16,986 bases of DNA from Christensenella sp. UBA1385 (GTDB lineage: Bacteria > Bacillota > Clostridia > Christensenellales > Aristaeellaceae), in contig DBQV01000051.1 of the NCBI GenBank assembly GCA_002305755.1, positions 1 to 16,986 on the forward strand, given 5' to 3'. The translations under genes and the position numbers were made by a program. Positions 1 through 7,796 of this stretch are shown here, piece after piece (position 1 is the stretch's first letter; every line of letters starts with the position of its first letter). Below the pieces are notes generated by a model. It was given only the letters and a program-made list of their open reading frames with translations. It searched no databases and was not told the DNA's origin.

Positions 1-34
1 TTGCTCTTCTTGTACAGTGTGGTTCATGAATCAC

Positions 35-1630
35 TTACATATGCTTCAGCATCAGTTCACAGAGCTTCTGATCATCCAGAATGGTAAAAGCGCTGTTCGT
101 ATCGAACACCATCGTGCCGTTATTGCTTGTTTCATTGTAAGGCAGCCACTCCAGCCCCTCCTGACTGGGATTGCCAGTGTAGGCAAAGTTTATCCAAGCG
201 CGGGCCATTGTATCCTGTACCTTGAGGGCTTCTGGCGATGCTCCTGTTGCAAACCGGCATTCGGAAAACTCCGCATTATGGAAGACATAGGTCAGTTCAG
301 AACAATGGAAGGGTGTGATGCCGCCATTTACAGGAGCCTCATAGGCGAACAGAAACGCATACACAGGCGCCGTAATGCCTTTCATGCGCGCAGCCAGCGC
401 ATCGCGTACCTGCCCGCGCCTCGCGGCGTCGTAGTAAAGCACATCCTGTCTTTTTTTCTCCGGGAACAAGCGAGTGAACTCAGCCATGATTTCATCCTTG
501 TCTTCCCCAAAAACTTCCGTTAGTTTGGCTTCTACTTCCGCATCCGCCCACTCATTCTTGCCCGTGCCCTTGTGCAAGGTGCCAATGCGTTCACTCCAAA
601 CAGAGCCAATCATCATGGGATAATCGTTGCTGAAGGAGGCAAATTCGGTCGTAATGTAATCCTCATCGTAGGTAGGGCGGAAACGTACATTACGCCCTAA
701 CTCCTTCGAAACTTGATCGCGCGCCTCATAACCAGCCAGCATAAGCTCTCGAGCCGAGATATCGTTTAGCTTCTCTACCTCGTCAGGCGCGATGCCAAAC
801 TTTTCAAGCACCAGCTGTGCGATACGGGCCGAATCTCCTGGCTCCATGGTGGTGATATTGCCACTGCTGTGCGCCGCGGCCTTATGGAACAGCCCTTCGG
901 CGGCCGGAATGTGATATAGCAAGGCAGTCTTCGTAGAACCGCCGGATTGGCCAAACACCATGACATTGTTAGGGTCTCCTCCAAAACTTTCAATGTTTTC
1001 GTGGATCCATGTCAGAGAAGCTATCAAATCCTTCATGGTGTTGTTCGCCGAACCCTTATACTGCTCGCCATAGGCAGACAGATCCAGCATACCAAACACA
1101 TTCAGTCGGTGATTGACAGTCACCACAACGACATCGCCGAAAACACTCAGGTTGTTGCCGTCATAGGCGTAGGCCTCTATGGAGGAACCATTGTCAAATC
1201 CGCCTCCATGGAAGAACACGATCACGGGTTTCCTGGCGTCCTTGTCCAGGTGCTGTGTCCAAACATTTAGGTTGAGGCAGTTCTCATCCTGCACCCAATA
1301 GCGATGCGGCCAGACAAATTCATCTTGATTGACTAAGCTGTCGCTGAAGGGCGTCGCATCAAGAACGGGGGAAACCGGTCCGTAGGTTTGAGCGTCTTTG
1401 ACACCCTCCCAAGGGTCTACTGGCTCGGGCGCCATAAATCGCTTTGCTTGGGCGTATTGGATGCCTCTGAAAACGTAGGTGCTTCCATTCATAAAACCGC
1501 GCAGCTTACCCGCCGTTGTTTCAACGATCGGTGGATTGTAGGCGGTGAATCCCTCCGCAAGGCTCACACAAGACAGCGTCAGCACCAAGGCCAGCGTAAG
1601 GGCCAGACAAGCAACAATGTGTTTCCTCAT
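35..1630 (-). CDS. Secreted type-B carboxylesterase (alpha/beta hydrolase)
   Basis: Predicted extracellular serine esterase of the carboxylesterase type-B/para-nitrobenzyl esterase family, 531 residues, a normal length. The start at 1630 is chosen because AAAGGGG precedes it and a clean signal peptide follows (hydrophobic residues 5-22, likely cleavage after SLA at residue 25); the frame stays open upstream to 1825 but that stretch does not look like protein. Visible motifs are the oxyanion-hole HGGG at 141-144, the nucleophile elbow GQSGGS with Ser229, a probable acid Glu347 in GSVWSE, and the catalytic His442 in PFHCSEL. It lies downstream of, and co-directional with, a sugar ABC transporter operon but after a 307-bp gap, so it may have its own promoter. 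By inference it could remove acyl groups from plant polysaccharide or act on small esters; substrate cannot be read from sequence. Its base composition looks less GC-rich than the transporter genes. Family call sure, substrate unknown. Confidence 0.93.
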   Translation of the reverse strand: MRKHIVACLALTLALVLTLSCVSLAEGFTAYNPPIVETTAGKLRGFMNGSTYVFRGIQYAQAKRFMAPEPVDPWEGVKDAQTYGPVSPVLDATPFSDSLVNQDEFVWPHRYWVQDENCLNLNVWTQHLDKDARKPVIVFFHGGGFDNGSSIEAYAYDGNNLSVFGDVVVVTVNHRLNVFGMLDLSAYGEQYKGSANNTMKDLIASLTWIHENIESFGGDPNNVMVFGQSGGSTKTALLYHIPAAEGLFHKAAAHSSGNITTMEPGDSARIAQLVLEKFGIAPDEVEKLNDISARELMLAGYEARDQVSKELGRNVRFRPTYDEDYITTEFASFSNDYPMMIGSVWSERIGTLHKGTGKNEWADAEVEAKLTEVFGEDKDEIMAEFTRLFPEKKRQDVLYYDAARRGQVRDALAARMKGITAPVYAFLFAYEAPVNGGITPFHCSELTYVFHNAEFSECRFATGASPEALKVQDTMARAWINFAYTGNPSQEGLEWLPYNETSNNGTMVFDTNSAFTILDDQKLCELMLKHM

Positions 1631-1937
1631 TTCAATTGGTCCCCTTTCTCTAAAGTCGTCATGGTATGCCTGATATTGTGTCAGATGCAACGCTGCTTTC
1701 ATCTCCTTTCTTGGTGGTCCGTGTGCAACAGTTCGTACCAATGAAATACGTTCGCGCGTCCAAAGCGGCGATTGATTCAGAGCCAACCAAAGGAGTAAGG
1801 GTATGGCAAACCAGAGCTGCGTCAATCAATCTAGGGCGCAGCATCCGAACCCAAGTCATCGCTGGGACGGAGCGTTATCGAATTGAATCGGTGCTTATAA
1901 GGTTCCACGCCTCTGCGTGCCGACCGTCAGGCGGCCA
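1631..1937. other. Intergenic gap between permease gene and esterase gene
   Basis: This 307-base stretch has no convincing gene. Short open frames exist on both strands but show no recognisable protein pattern. On the minus strand a weak promoter-like pair for the esterase can be made from TTGCAT (about 1690) and TACCAT (about 1666) with an 18-base spacer. A small CACGC/GCGTG hairpin at 1906-1919, just past the permease stop, has only five pairs and no U-tract, so I do not call it a terminator. Confidence 0.5.
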
Positions 1938-3143
1938 TTACTTGCTGCGGCTGATGACATCAAAGGCCACCGCCAGAACGAAGATCACGCCCTTCACGAT
2001 GTACTGGAAGGAAATGTCGACGCCCAGCAGGTTCATGCCGTTGGTCAGGGACATGATGACCAGGGCGCCGATGATGGTGTTGGTCACCTTGCCGACGCCG
2101 CCGCTGACCGCGACCCCGCCGATGTAGGAAGAGGCGATCGCGTCCAGCTCAAAGCCTGTGCCGGCGGCCGGCGTGGCGGAGGCCAGCCTGGAGGTAAACA
2201 TGATGCCTGCCAGCGCGGCCAGCATGCTCATCGAGGCGAATACGATGAAGGTCACGCGCTCCACGCGTATGCCGGACAGCTCGGCTGCCTCCTTATTGCC
2301 GCCGATCGCGTAGATATTGCGCCCAAGCGGCGTCTTGTTCAGAATGAAGTTGTATCCGAACAGCACAATGCCGATGACTACCGCGGTCCACGGCAGGCCC
2401 TGATAGCTGGCAAGAACCCAGGTGATCAGCGCCACCAGCGAGGTCAGGAACACCAGCTTAACCGCGAAGGCCGCGGGGCTGATGTCGCGTATCAGATACT
2501 TGCGCCGGTTGCGCCTCGCGCGGATCTGCGTCACGATGACCAGCACGATCCCGGCCAGTCCGATCAGCAGGGTGAGCAGGTGCGCCCCGTCACCGCCCAT
2601 GCGGGCAATACTGGGAATGAAGCCGTTTGCAAGCGCCCGGAAAGATTTATCCCTGACGATGATCGTGCCGCTGGCCGCGGTCACCAGCAGCAGCAGGCCG
2701 CGGAAAATGAACTGGCCCGCCAGGGTCGTCACGAAGGCCGGCACCTTGACTCTGGATACCAGAAAGCCCTGATACATGCCGATGAGCACGCCCAGCACCA
2801 GGATGGTTGGCAGTACCGCGAGCAGGGACCATCCGCGGTTCATCAGCGTAGCCGATACGGCCCCCAAGAAGCCGGCAACATAACCGACCGACAGATCGAT
2901 GTGCTGTATGATCAGGATGCAGGTCATCCCGATCGCGAGCACCGCCACATAGCCCGTCTGATTGATCAGATCGGTGATGTTTCGGGGTGACAGAAACAAT
3001 CCCTTCGTCGCTATGCCAAAGACGATAAACAGAACAGCCAGCACCAGGTACATCGCATAGGTGCGCACGTTTTCCCGGACCAGGCCCCGCAGGCTGATCG
3101 TGCCGGCCGTCATCGCGTTTTTCTTTTCTGCACTGTCGGTCAT
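1938..3143 (-). CDS. mmsB: Monosaccharide ABC transporter permease (MmsB/XylH family)
   Basis: Integral membrane permease of a CUT2-type sugar importer (RbsC/XylH/MmsB family), 401 residues, the length of the longer XylH/MmsB branch rather than the roughly 320 of RbsC. Many hydrophobic segments are visible, including residues about 31-50, 65-85, 105-125 and 375-395. Family features include the N-terminal NITDLINQTGYVAVLAIGM stretch followed by HIDLSVG, the FVTTLAGQFIFRG stretch, and the GRNIYAIGGNKEAAELSGI cytoplasmic loop that contacts the ATPase. A charged Arg/Lys-rich insertion lies in the middle (around 215-225). The ATG overlaps the stop codon of the upstream ATPase gene by four bases, so the two are translationally coupled. 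It should form the membrane channel used with the ATPase and the ChvE-like binding protein encoded upstream. Exact sugar unknown; related systems carry xylose, glucose, galactose or arabinose. Confidence 0.95.
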   Translation of the reverse strand: MTDSAEKKNAMTAGTISLRGLVRENVRTYAMYLVLAVLFIVFGIATKGLFLSPRNITDLINQTGYVAVLAIGMTCILIIQHIDLSVGYVAGFLGAVSATLMNRGWSLLAVLPTILVLGVLIGMYQGFLVSRVKVPAFVTTLAGQFIFRGLLLLVTAASGTIIVRDKSFRALANGFIPSIARMGGDGAHLLTLLIGLAGIVLVIVTQIRARRNRRKYLIRDISPAAFAVKLVFLTSLVALITWVLASYQGLPWTAVVIGIVLFGYNFILNKTPLGRNIYAIGGNKEAAELSGIRVERVTFIVFASMSMLAALAGIMFTSRLASATPAAGTGFELDAIASSYIGGVAVSGGVGKVTNTIIGALVIMSLTNGMNLLGVDISFQYIVKGVIFVLAVAFDVISRSK

Positions 3144-4681
3144 GGTGAATCCTCCAAAGTTCTGGTCGCCAAAGCCATGATTTTCTGCTCACTGGCCTCG
3201 GAAGCGGGCAGCTCTCCCGTGATCGTGCCCTCGCTCATGACATAGATTCGGTCGCTCATGCCGAGAACCTCGAGCAGCTCGGAGGAGATCATCAGGATGC
3301 TCATCCCCTCTTCCACCAGACGGTTCATCAGCGTATAGATCTCAAACTTGGCCCCCACATCGATGCCCCGGGTGGGTTCATCGAGGATCAGCATCCTGGG
3401 CTGTGCGTACAGCCACTTGGCCACCGAGGTTTTCTGCTGATTGCCTCCCGAAAGGTTGCGCACATACTGCCAGATGGAGGGCGCCCTGATGTTCATGTTC
3501 TCTTTCAGCTCACCCGCTTCGACGGTTTCCTTGTTTTCGTTGATGACCGCGCCGTCCACCAGCTTGTGCAGCGCGGCGATGGTCAGGTTGAACCTGATAT
3601 TCTGGCCCAGGATGAGGCCGTTTCGCTTTCGGTCCTCCGTCACGTAGGCCAGGCCCTTGGCGATGGCGTCCCCGGGGTGCCGGGCGTCGATCGGCTGGCC
3701 GGCAAGCGAGATCTGCCCGCTCACCAGCTTGTACTTGGGCGTATTCCCAAAGACGCTCAGGGACAGCTCCGTCCGCCCGGCGCCCATCAGCCCCGCCAGG
3801 CCAACGATCTCTCCCTTGTTCACGTGCAGGTTGATGTTAGTGAGTATCTGCCGGCCCGTCTGAGGGTCGATGACCGTCCAATCCCTGATATCGAGAACGG
3901 TCTCCTCCGACGCGGCCTTGCTGCGCGGGGGGTAAATATTTTCAATTTCGCGGCCCACCATGTGCCGGATGATATCGCGTTCCGTGACCTGCCGCTCCCC
4001 GTTGTCCAGCGTGCAGATGGTCTTGCCGTCTCGCAGCACGGTGATCGTATCGGCGATCTGGACGACCTCTCTCAGTCTGTGCGAGATGAGGATGCTGGTG
4101 ACACCCTGCTGCTTGAGTTCCCGAAGGAGGTCGAGCAGGTGCTCGCTGTCGTCATCGTTCAGGGCGGCCGTCGGCTCATCCAGGATCAGCAGCCTGACAT
4201 CCTTGGAAAGCGCCTTGGCGATCTCGATCAGCTGCCTCTTGCCCACGCCCAGATGCTTGATCGGCATCGAGGGGTTGACATCCAGGCGCACCCTCTTGAG
4301 CAGCTGCTGAGCCCTGTTGATCGTTTCATTCCAGTTGATGACGCCATCCTTTGCGATCGGGTGGCCGACGAATATGTTTTCATAGACGCTCAGCTCCGGG
4401 AACTGCGCCAGCTCCTGGTAGATGATGGCGATGCCGGCCTTCTCGCTGTCGGCAATGGTCTGAAACCTGACCTCCTGCCCCTCATAGATGATGGCGCCTT
4501 CATAGCTGCCATAAGGATGCACACCGGACAGTATTTTCATGAGCGTGGATTTGCCCGCCCCGTTTTCGCCAACGAGGCAGTGAATCTCTGCGCGCCGGAC
4601 AGAAAACTCAACCCCGTCCAGCGCCTGCACGCCCGGAAAAGACTTGCTGATGTTCCTCATTTCCAGGATCGCATCATTCAA
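3140..4681 (-). CDS. mmsA: Monosaccharide ABC transporter ATP-binding protein (MmsA/GguA family)
   Basis: Cytoplasmic ATPase of the sugar importer, with two tandem ABC domains as in RbsA/XylG/MmsA, 513 residues. The first domain has Walker A GENGAGKS at 38-45, signature-like LGVGKRQ at 144-150 and Walker B LILDEP at 165-170. The second has a degenerate P-loop (GLMGAGRTE), a full LSGGN signature at 410-414 and LILDEP at 431-436; this asymmetry is normal for the family. The start is a TTG at 4681, because AAGGAGGA at 4691-4698 lies nine bases before it and the resulting MNDAILEMRNISKSFPG start matches family members; an ATG upstream of the Shine-Dalgarno would be too far out. It follows the binding-protein gene after a strong hairpin and overlaps the permease start by four bases. 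Confidence 0.95.
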   Translation of the reverse strand: MNDAILEMRNISKSFPGVQALDGVEFSVRRAEIHCLVGENGAGKSTLMKILSGVHPYGSYEGAIIYEGQEVRFQTIADSEKAGIAIIYQELAQFPELSVYENIFVGHPIAKDGVINWNETINRAQQLLKRVRLDVNPSMPIKHLGVGKRQLIEIAKALSKDVRLLILDEPTAALNDDDSEHLLDLLRELKQQGVTSILISHRLREVVQIADTITVLRDGKTICTLDNGERQVTERDIIRHMVGREIENIYPPRSKAASEETVLDIRDWTVIDPQTGRQILTNINLHVNKGEIVGLAGLMGAGRTELSLSVFGNTPKYKLVSGQISLAGQPIDARHPGDAIAKGLAYVTEDRKRNGLILGQNIRFNLTIAALHKLVDGAVINENKETVEAGELKENMNIRAPSIWQYVRNLSGGNQQKTSVAKWLYAQPRMLILDEPTRGIDVGAKFEIYTLMNRLVEEGMSILMISSELLEVLGMSDRIYVMSEGTITGELPASEASEQKIMALATRTLEDSP

Positions 4682-4690
4682 AGCGCCCGT

Positions 4691-4698
4691 TCCTCCTT
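4691..4698 (-). promoter_or_regulatory. Shine-Dalgarno site deciding a TTG start for mmsA
   Basis: On the minus strand AAGGAGGA stands nine bases upstream of the TTG at 4681. The in-frame ATG further upstream overlaps this site, so it cannot use it. Together with the weak start codon and the hairpin immediately upstream (4705-4736), this suggests the ATPase is made at a lower level than the binding protein. Confidence 0.8.
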
Positions 4699-4704
4699 CC
4701 ATTT

Positions 4705-4736
4705 GATCCGGCCGATGCCAAGGCATCGGCCGGATC
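4705..4736 (-). repeat. Perfect intercistronic inverted repeat (RNA hairpin)
   Basis: Positions 4705-4719 and 4722-4736 are perfect reverse complements (15 bp, GC-rich, two central bases), giving a very stable hairpin in the minus-strand transcript with a four-base effective loop. It begins 20 bases after the binding-protein stop codon and ends a few bases before the mmsA Shine-Dalgarno. There is no U-tract, so it is not a classic terminator. Known analogues between binding-protein and membrane-component genes block 3' exonuclease decay or attenuate read-through; that role is inferred here. Confidence 0.88.
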
Positions 4737-4756
4737 GAAAGTCAATGTGAGAATGC

Positions 4757-5848
4757 TTACAGGCCGGTGAACTGGGAAGAAGCGTAGTATCCGGAATCGA
4801 TCAGGACATCCTTCACGTTGTCCTTGGTCACGACGGTCACAGCGGTCTGCTTGGAGGGCACTTCCTTCGCGCCGTTGTTGTAGGTCACGTCGGTCTTGGC
4901 TTCCTCCCCCTTGATCAGCGCGATGGCCATGTCCATGGCATCCTGCGCCAGGGTGCGCGTATCCTTGAACACCGTCATGGACTGCTTGCCGTCGATGATG
5001 TACTGCACGGAAGCGATTTCCGCGTCCTGTCCGGTGATGTAGTAGCCGTTGACATCTGCGTCGGCGGCAAACACATCGCCGATGGAGCGGGCGGTGCCGT
5101 CATTGGGCGCCAGCACGAAGCAGAGGCCCTTCTCGTCCTTGGTCGCGGCGGTCAGGTGGGCTTCCGCCTTCGACTTGGCCACGTTGAAATCCCACTCGGT
5201 AGTCACCTGGCCGATGATCTTGCTCAGCTGCTCTCTGGTGAGCTTGGGCTCCGCCTGAAGCGCCACGGCTTCGGAGGAATTGCGGATCACGAAGGTGCCG
5301 TCCGCGATCAGGGGCTGCAGGATGTTCCACGCGCCTTCGAAGAAGAGGAAGGCGTTGTTGTCGGAGGCGGCGCCAGCATACAGATAGAGCGACTGCGCCT
5401 TCTCCTTGACGTTGTCCGCCAGGTACTTGCCCATCGCCTCGCCGACGGACACGGAATCAAAGGTCACATAGTAGTCTACGGCTTCGGTATTGGTGATGAG
5501 ACGGTCATAGGAGATGACCGTGATCCCCGCTTCCTTCGCCAGCTCGACGGACAGGCCCGCGGCGTCGGCATCATGCGCGCAGATGATGAGCACCTTGATG
5601 CCCTTGGAGATCAGGGTTTCAATGTTGGTGCGCTCCACCGCGGAAGAACCCTGGCTGAAGAGCACCTCCACCGTATAGGGCGTGTCGGCGATCACCGACT
5701 CGAACCGGGCCTGGTCCTGCAGCCATCTGGGCTCATCCTTCGTCGGCAGAACGATGCCGATGTCGACGGTCCCGCTGGCCAGCGCCACGCCGCCAAACAG
5801 CGACAGGCAAAGCGCCGCGGTGAGCATCATGCAGACAAACTTCTTCAT
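4757..5848 (-). CDS. chvE: Monosaccharide-binding protein of ABC importer (ChvE family)
   Basis: Extracytoplasmic sugar-binding protein, 363 residues, periplasmic-binding-protein type I fold as in ChvE/XylF/RbsB. The N-terminus is a signal peptide (hydrophobic core about 5-22) with a signal peptidase I site after VALA near residue 25. Family motifs include IGIVLPTKDEPRW at the first strand, LIICAHDADA, VISYDRLI, the ChvE-like DNNAFLFFEGAWNIL block, and YITGQDAE. No lipobox is seen, although a Cys lies in the hydrophobic stretch, so the protein is not obviously lipid-anchored. AAAGGA precedes the ATG by about ten bases. It is the first gene of the minus-strand transporter operon and is divergent from the sensor kinase operon, whose regulator probably controls it. 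The exact monosaccharide is not readable. Confidence 0.95.
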   Translation of the reverse strand: MKKFVCMMLTAALCLSLFGGVALASGTVDIGIVLPTKDEPRWLQDQARFESVIADTPYTVEVLFSQGSSAVERTNIETLISKGIKVLIICAHDADAAGLSVELAKEAGITVISYDRLITNTEAVDYYVTFDSVSVGEAMGKYLADNVKEKAQSLYLYAGAASDNNAFLFFEGAWNILQPLIADGTFVIRNSSEAVALQAEPKLTREQLSKIIGQVTTEWDFNVAKSKAEAHLTAATKDEKGLCFVLAPNDGTARSIGDVFAADADVNGYYITGQDAEIASVQYIIDGKQSMTVFKDTRTLAQDAMDMAIALIKGEEAKTDVTYNNGAKEVPSKQTAVTVVTKDNVKDVLIDSGYYASSQFTGL

Positions 5849-5898
5849 GGTTAAACCATCCTTTCTTTCTATGCACCTGCCGAGGCACGCATTTTGGC

Positions 5899-5925
5899 AT
5901 TATATGGCATATATGCTGCCAGCAA
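5899..5925 (-). promoter_or_regulatory. Candidate promoter of the chvE-mmsA-mmsB operon
   Basis: On the minus strand a perfect TATAAT lies at 5904-5899. The best upstream box is a weak TTGCTG (5925-5920) only 15 bases away, so the promoter would need an activator, as expected for an AraC-regulated sugar operon. Transcription would start near 5892, giving a leader of about 44 bases. Confidence 0.5.
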
Positions 5926-6025
5926 GTACATGTCTTGATGTAAATATAATGCCTGGCGTAGCTTCCTGGTATCACTTTTGTGGGGACTATTGTCACTATT
6001 GTAAGAAGATGATTCGGTGTGATAG

Positions 6026-6054
6026 TTGCCAAAAATTTCATCCTGAAGTAAGAT
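6026..6054 (+). promoter_or_regulatory. Candidate promoter of the sensor kinase operon
   Basis: TTGCCA at 6026-6031 and TAAGAT at 6049-6054 are separated by exactly 17 bases. Transcription would start near 6061, leaving a 26-base leader that includes the Shine-Dalgarno GAAGGGA at 6074-6080. The GTGATA half-site at 6019-6024 abuts the -35 box. A second TATAAT on this strand at 5945-5950 lacks a -35 partner. Confidence 0.6.
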
Positions 6055-6086
6055 ACACTTAAAGTCTGGAGCGGAAGGGATCCGAT

Positions 6087-7796
6087 ATGCCGGAGCTAAA
6101 GTTTAGCAAGCATTCCTTGCGGGATAAGATGCTTGCATGGGCATTGCTTTTCATCTTGCCAATTTTGGCAATGATTGGCTATACCGGCATACAGGCCTCG
6201 CGGGCCTATGAGCAGCAGATGCACGACAGCATGACCCAGATCCTCCGTCAGTATGCCGCCGAGATCGACAGCGTGCTCAGCGAGGCGCGGCGCTACGTTG
6301 TGAACAAGCAAATCAACCTCAGGGAGTGGGAGAGCGCTGACGAGCTGCGCCGGCTTCAGGCAATCAGCGAGGCGGGCCAGGCCATTTCGGAGGAGCTTTC
6401 CCTGCATACGCAGGTAGACGCCGCTTTTGTGTTCAGCGAGAGCCAAAGCAGGATCAACTTCATCCAAAACTACAACCGCCCCTATCCGGAGAGCCGGCAG
6501 GCCGCGGCCGTGCTGCAGGAGCAGCTCTCCGGCAGAAGCAGGGATCTGCTGCTCTACCCGCAGGGCTTTCTCCATTTTACCGCGGGGGATCACACCTATC
6601 TGTACGTCGCCAGGGACATTCCCGGCGGGGTTTTCGGCTGCTGGTTCGACGTCGAAACGCTCTTTGTTCCGCTGAAGGGGTCCGGGCTCGACGGGATTGA
6701 GAAGATCATGCTGGCGGACCGCGGCGGCGTATATCTGGACAAGGACTTCAGCACCAGATCCACGAAACGTCTTCAGCAGGCTCTTCGCCCCTATTTCCTG
6801 ACGTCCGAGCAGCTTTCAACCATTCCTTACCGGCTGACTGTGCTTTGGAATCCGAATGTCGTATATGCCCCGGTCAGAACCTGGCTGATGCGAAGCGGCT
6901 ATTTTTCCATTGTCTTCGCCTTCCTGCTGTTCATCGCCTATATGGTCATCCTTCAGTTTTCGCTGGTCAGACCGCTCAATCGCCTGGCAGGCGCCATCGG
7001 CAGCATTGAGCCTGACTCCAGAAAGCCCATCGCGATACCCAGACATGAGCCGACCGAGATACTGAACGTCTACACCGCCCTGAACTCCATGATCAGCGAG
7101 ATCGACGAGCTGAAGATCAGGGTATACGAGGAGAGGCTGGTCAAGCAGAACACTCAGATGCAGCTGTTTCAGCTGCAGATCAGGCCGCACTTCTTCCTCA
7201 ACGCGCTCAACACCGTCATCAGCTTTGCGCGCGCCGGCAACTATGAACAGGTTCGGCGCATGGCCCAGTATCTGGCGCGGCACTGCCGCTACGTGCTGTA
7301 TAACAATTGGTTCGTCACGCTGCAGGACGAGCTGGAATACACACAGAACTATGTGAAGATGCTCAGCCTGCAGCGGGAAACGGACATCGCCTACGACATC
7401 AGCGTGCAGGACCGGCTGCTGGACCTGGAAATCCCCATTCTTTCCCTGCAGATATTTGTCGAAAACTCACTGAAGTACGCCAACATTCAGCAGGAGGCGC
7501 TTGCCATCCATGTGGACGCGGAAAGACAGACCGTGCCGAACGGCGAGCTGCTGCATCTATCCATTCGGGACACGGGCGCCGGCTTTGATCCGCAGACGCT
7601 GGCTGTCCTCAACGACCCGAAGATTGAGGAACACTATGGAAGGGATCATGGCATCGGCATTGCCAACATCCGGCAGCGGCTGAAAATTCTGTATGAGGGC
7701 CGGGCCGATGTCGCATTCTCCAACAGCCCGGATGGAGGGGCCAGGGTAGAGCTTTTCCTGCCGATTCGGCATCAGAAGGGAGGCGAGGACGGATGA
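6087..7796 (+). CDS. YesM/LytS-type sensor histidine kinase
   Basis: Membrane sensor kinase, 569 residues. Transmembrane segment 1 is about 16-35; an extracellular sensing region of roughly 230 residues follows; transmembrane segment 2 is about 270-293, then a HAMP-like linker and a coiled-coil run (about 335-362). The His_kinase block LQIRPHFFLNALN carries the phosphorylated His368. The HATPase domain shows the N box VENSLKYA (Asn460), DTGAGF at 495-500 and GIGIANI at 522-528, so all catalytic elements are intact. The gene is first in its operon, with GAAGGGA six bases before the ATG, and its stop overlaps the next start by four bases (ATGA). Its partners are the DUF3502 binding protein and the AraC-type response regulator that follow. 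The expected role is sensing an extracellular carbohydrate, perhaps through the neighbouring binding protein, and phosphorylating the regulator. Confidence 0.95.
   Translation: MPELKFSKHSLRDKMLAWALLFILPILAMIGYTGIQASRAYEQQMHDSMTQILRQYAAEIDSVLSEARRYVVNKQINLREWESADELRRLQAISEAGQAISEELSLHTQVDAAFVFSESQSRINFIQNYNRPYPESRQAAAVLQEQLSGRSRDLLLYPQGFLHFTAGDHTYLYVARDIPGGVFGCWFDVETLFVPLKGSGLDGIEKIMLADRGGVYLDKDFSTRSTKRLQQALRPYFLTSEQLSTIPYRLTVLWNPNVVYAPVRTWLMRSGYFSIVFAFLLFIAYMVILQFSLVRPLNRLAGAIGSIEPDSRKPIAIPRHEPTEILNVYTALNSMISEIDELKIRVYEERLVKQNTQMQLFQLQIRPHFFLNALNTVISFARAGNYEQVRRMAQYLARHCRYVLYNNWFVTLQDELEYTQNYVKMLSLQRETDIAYDISVQDRLLDLEIPILSLQIFVENSLKYANIQQEALAIHVDAERQTVPNGELLHLSIRDTGAGFDPQTLAVLNDPKIEEHYGRDHGIGIANIRQRLKILYEGRADVAFSNSPDGGARVELFLPIRHQKGGEDG

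Larger units (their letters stand above)
5849..6086. promoter_or_regulatory. Divergent promoter/operator region between chvE and the sensor kinase gene
   Basis: This AT-rich 238-base region separates two divergent operons and must hold both promoters. Beyond the two promoter candidates listed separately it contains a 10-bp palindrome GCATATATGC at 5907-5916, overlapping a GGCAT direct repeat. It also has a direct repeat ACTATTGT at 5986-5993 and 5995-6002 (9-base period), and a spaced inverted pair TATCAC (5970-5975) and GTGATA (6019-6024) that brackets it. These are natural candidates for binding by the AraC-type response regulator encoded downstream; that link is inference. Confidence 0.65.

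Noticed and set aside
1906..1919. Small hairpin CACGC/GCGTG after the permease stop as a terminator
   Set aside because: Only five base pairs and no U-tract on the minus strand.
1666..3192. Long open frames on the plus strand and in a shifted minus frame over the permease gene
   Set aside because: They are high-GC shadows of the permease gene; their translations are low-complexity Gln/His/Arg-rich and match no family.
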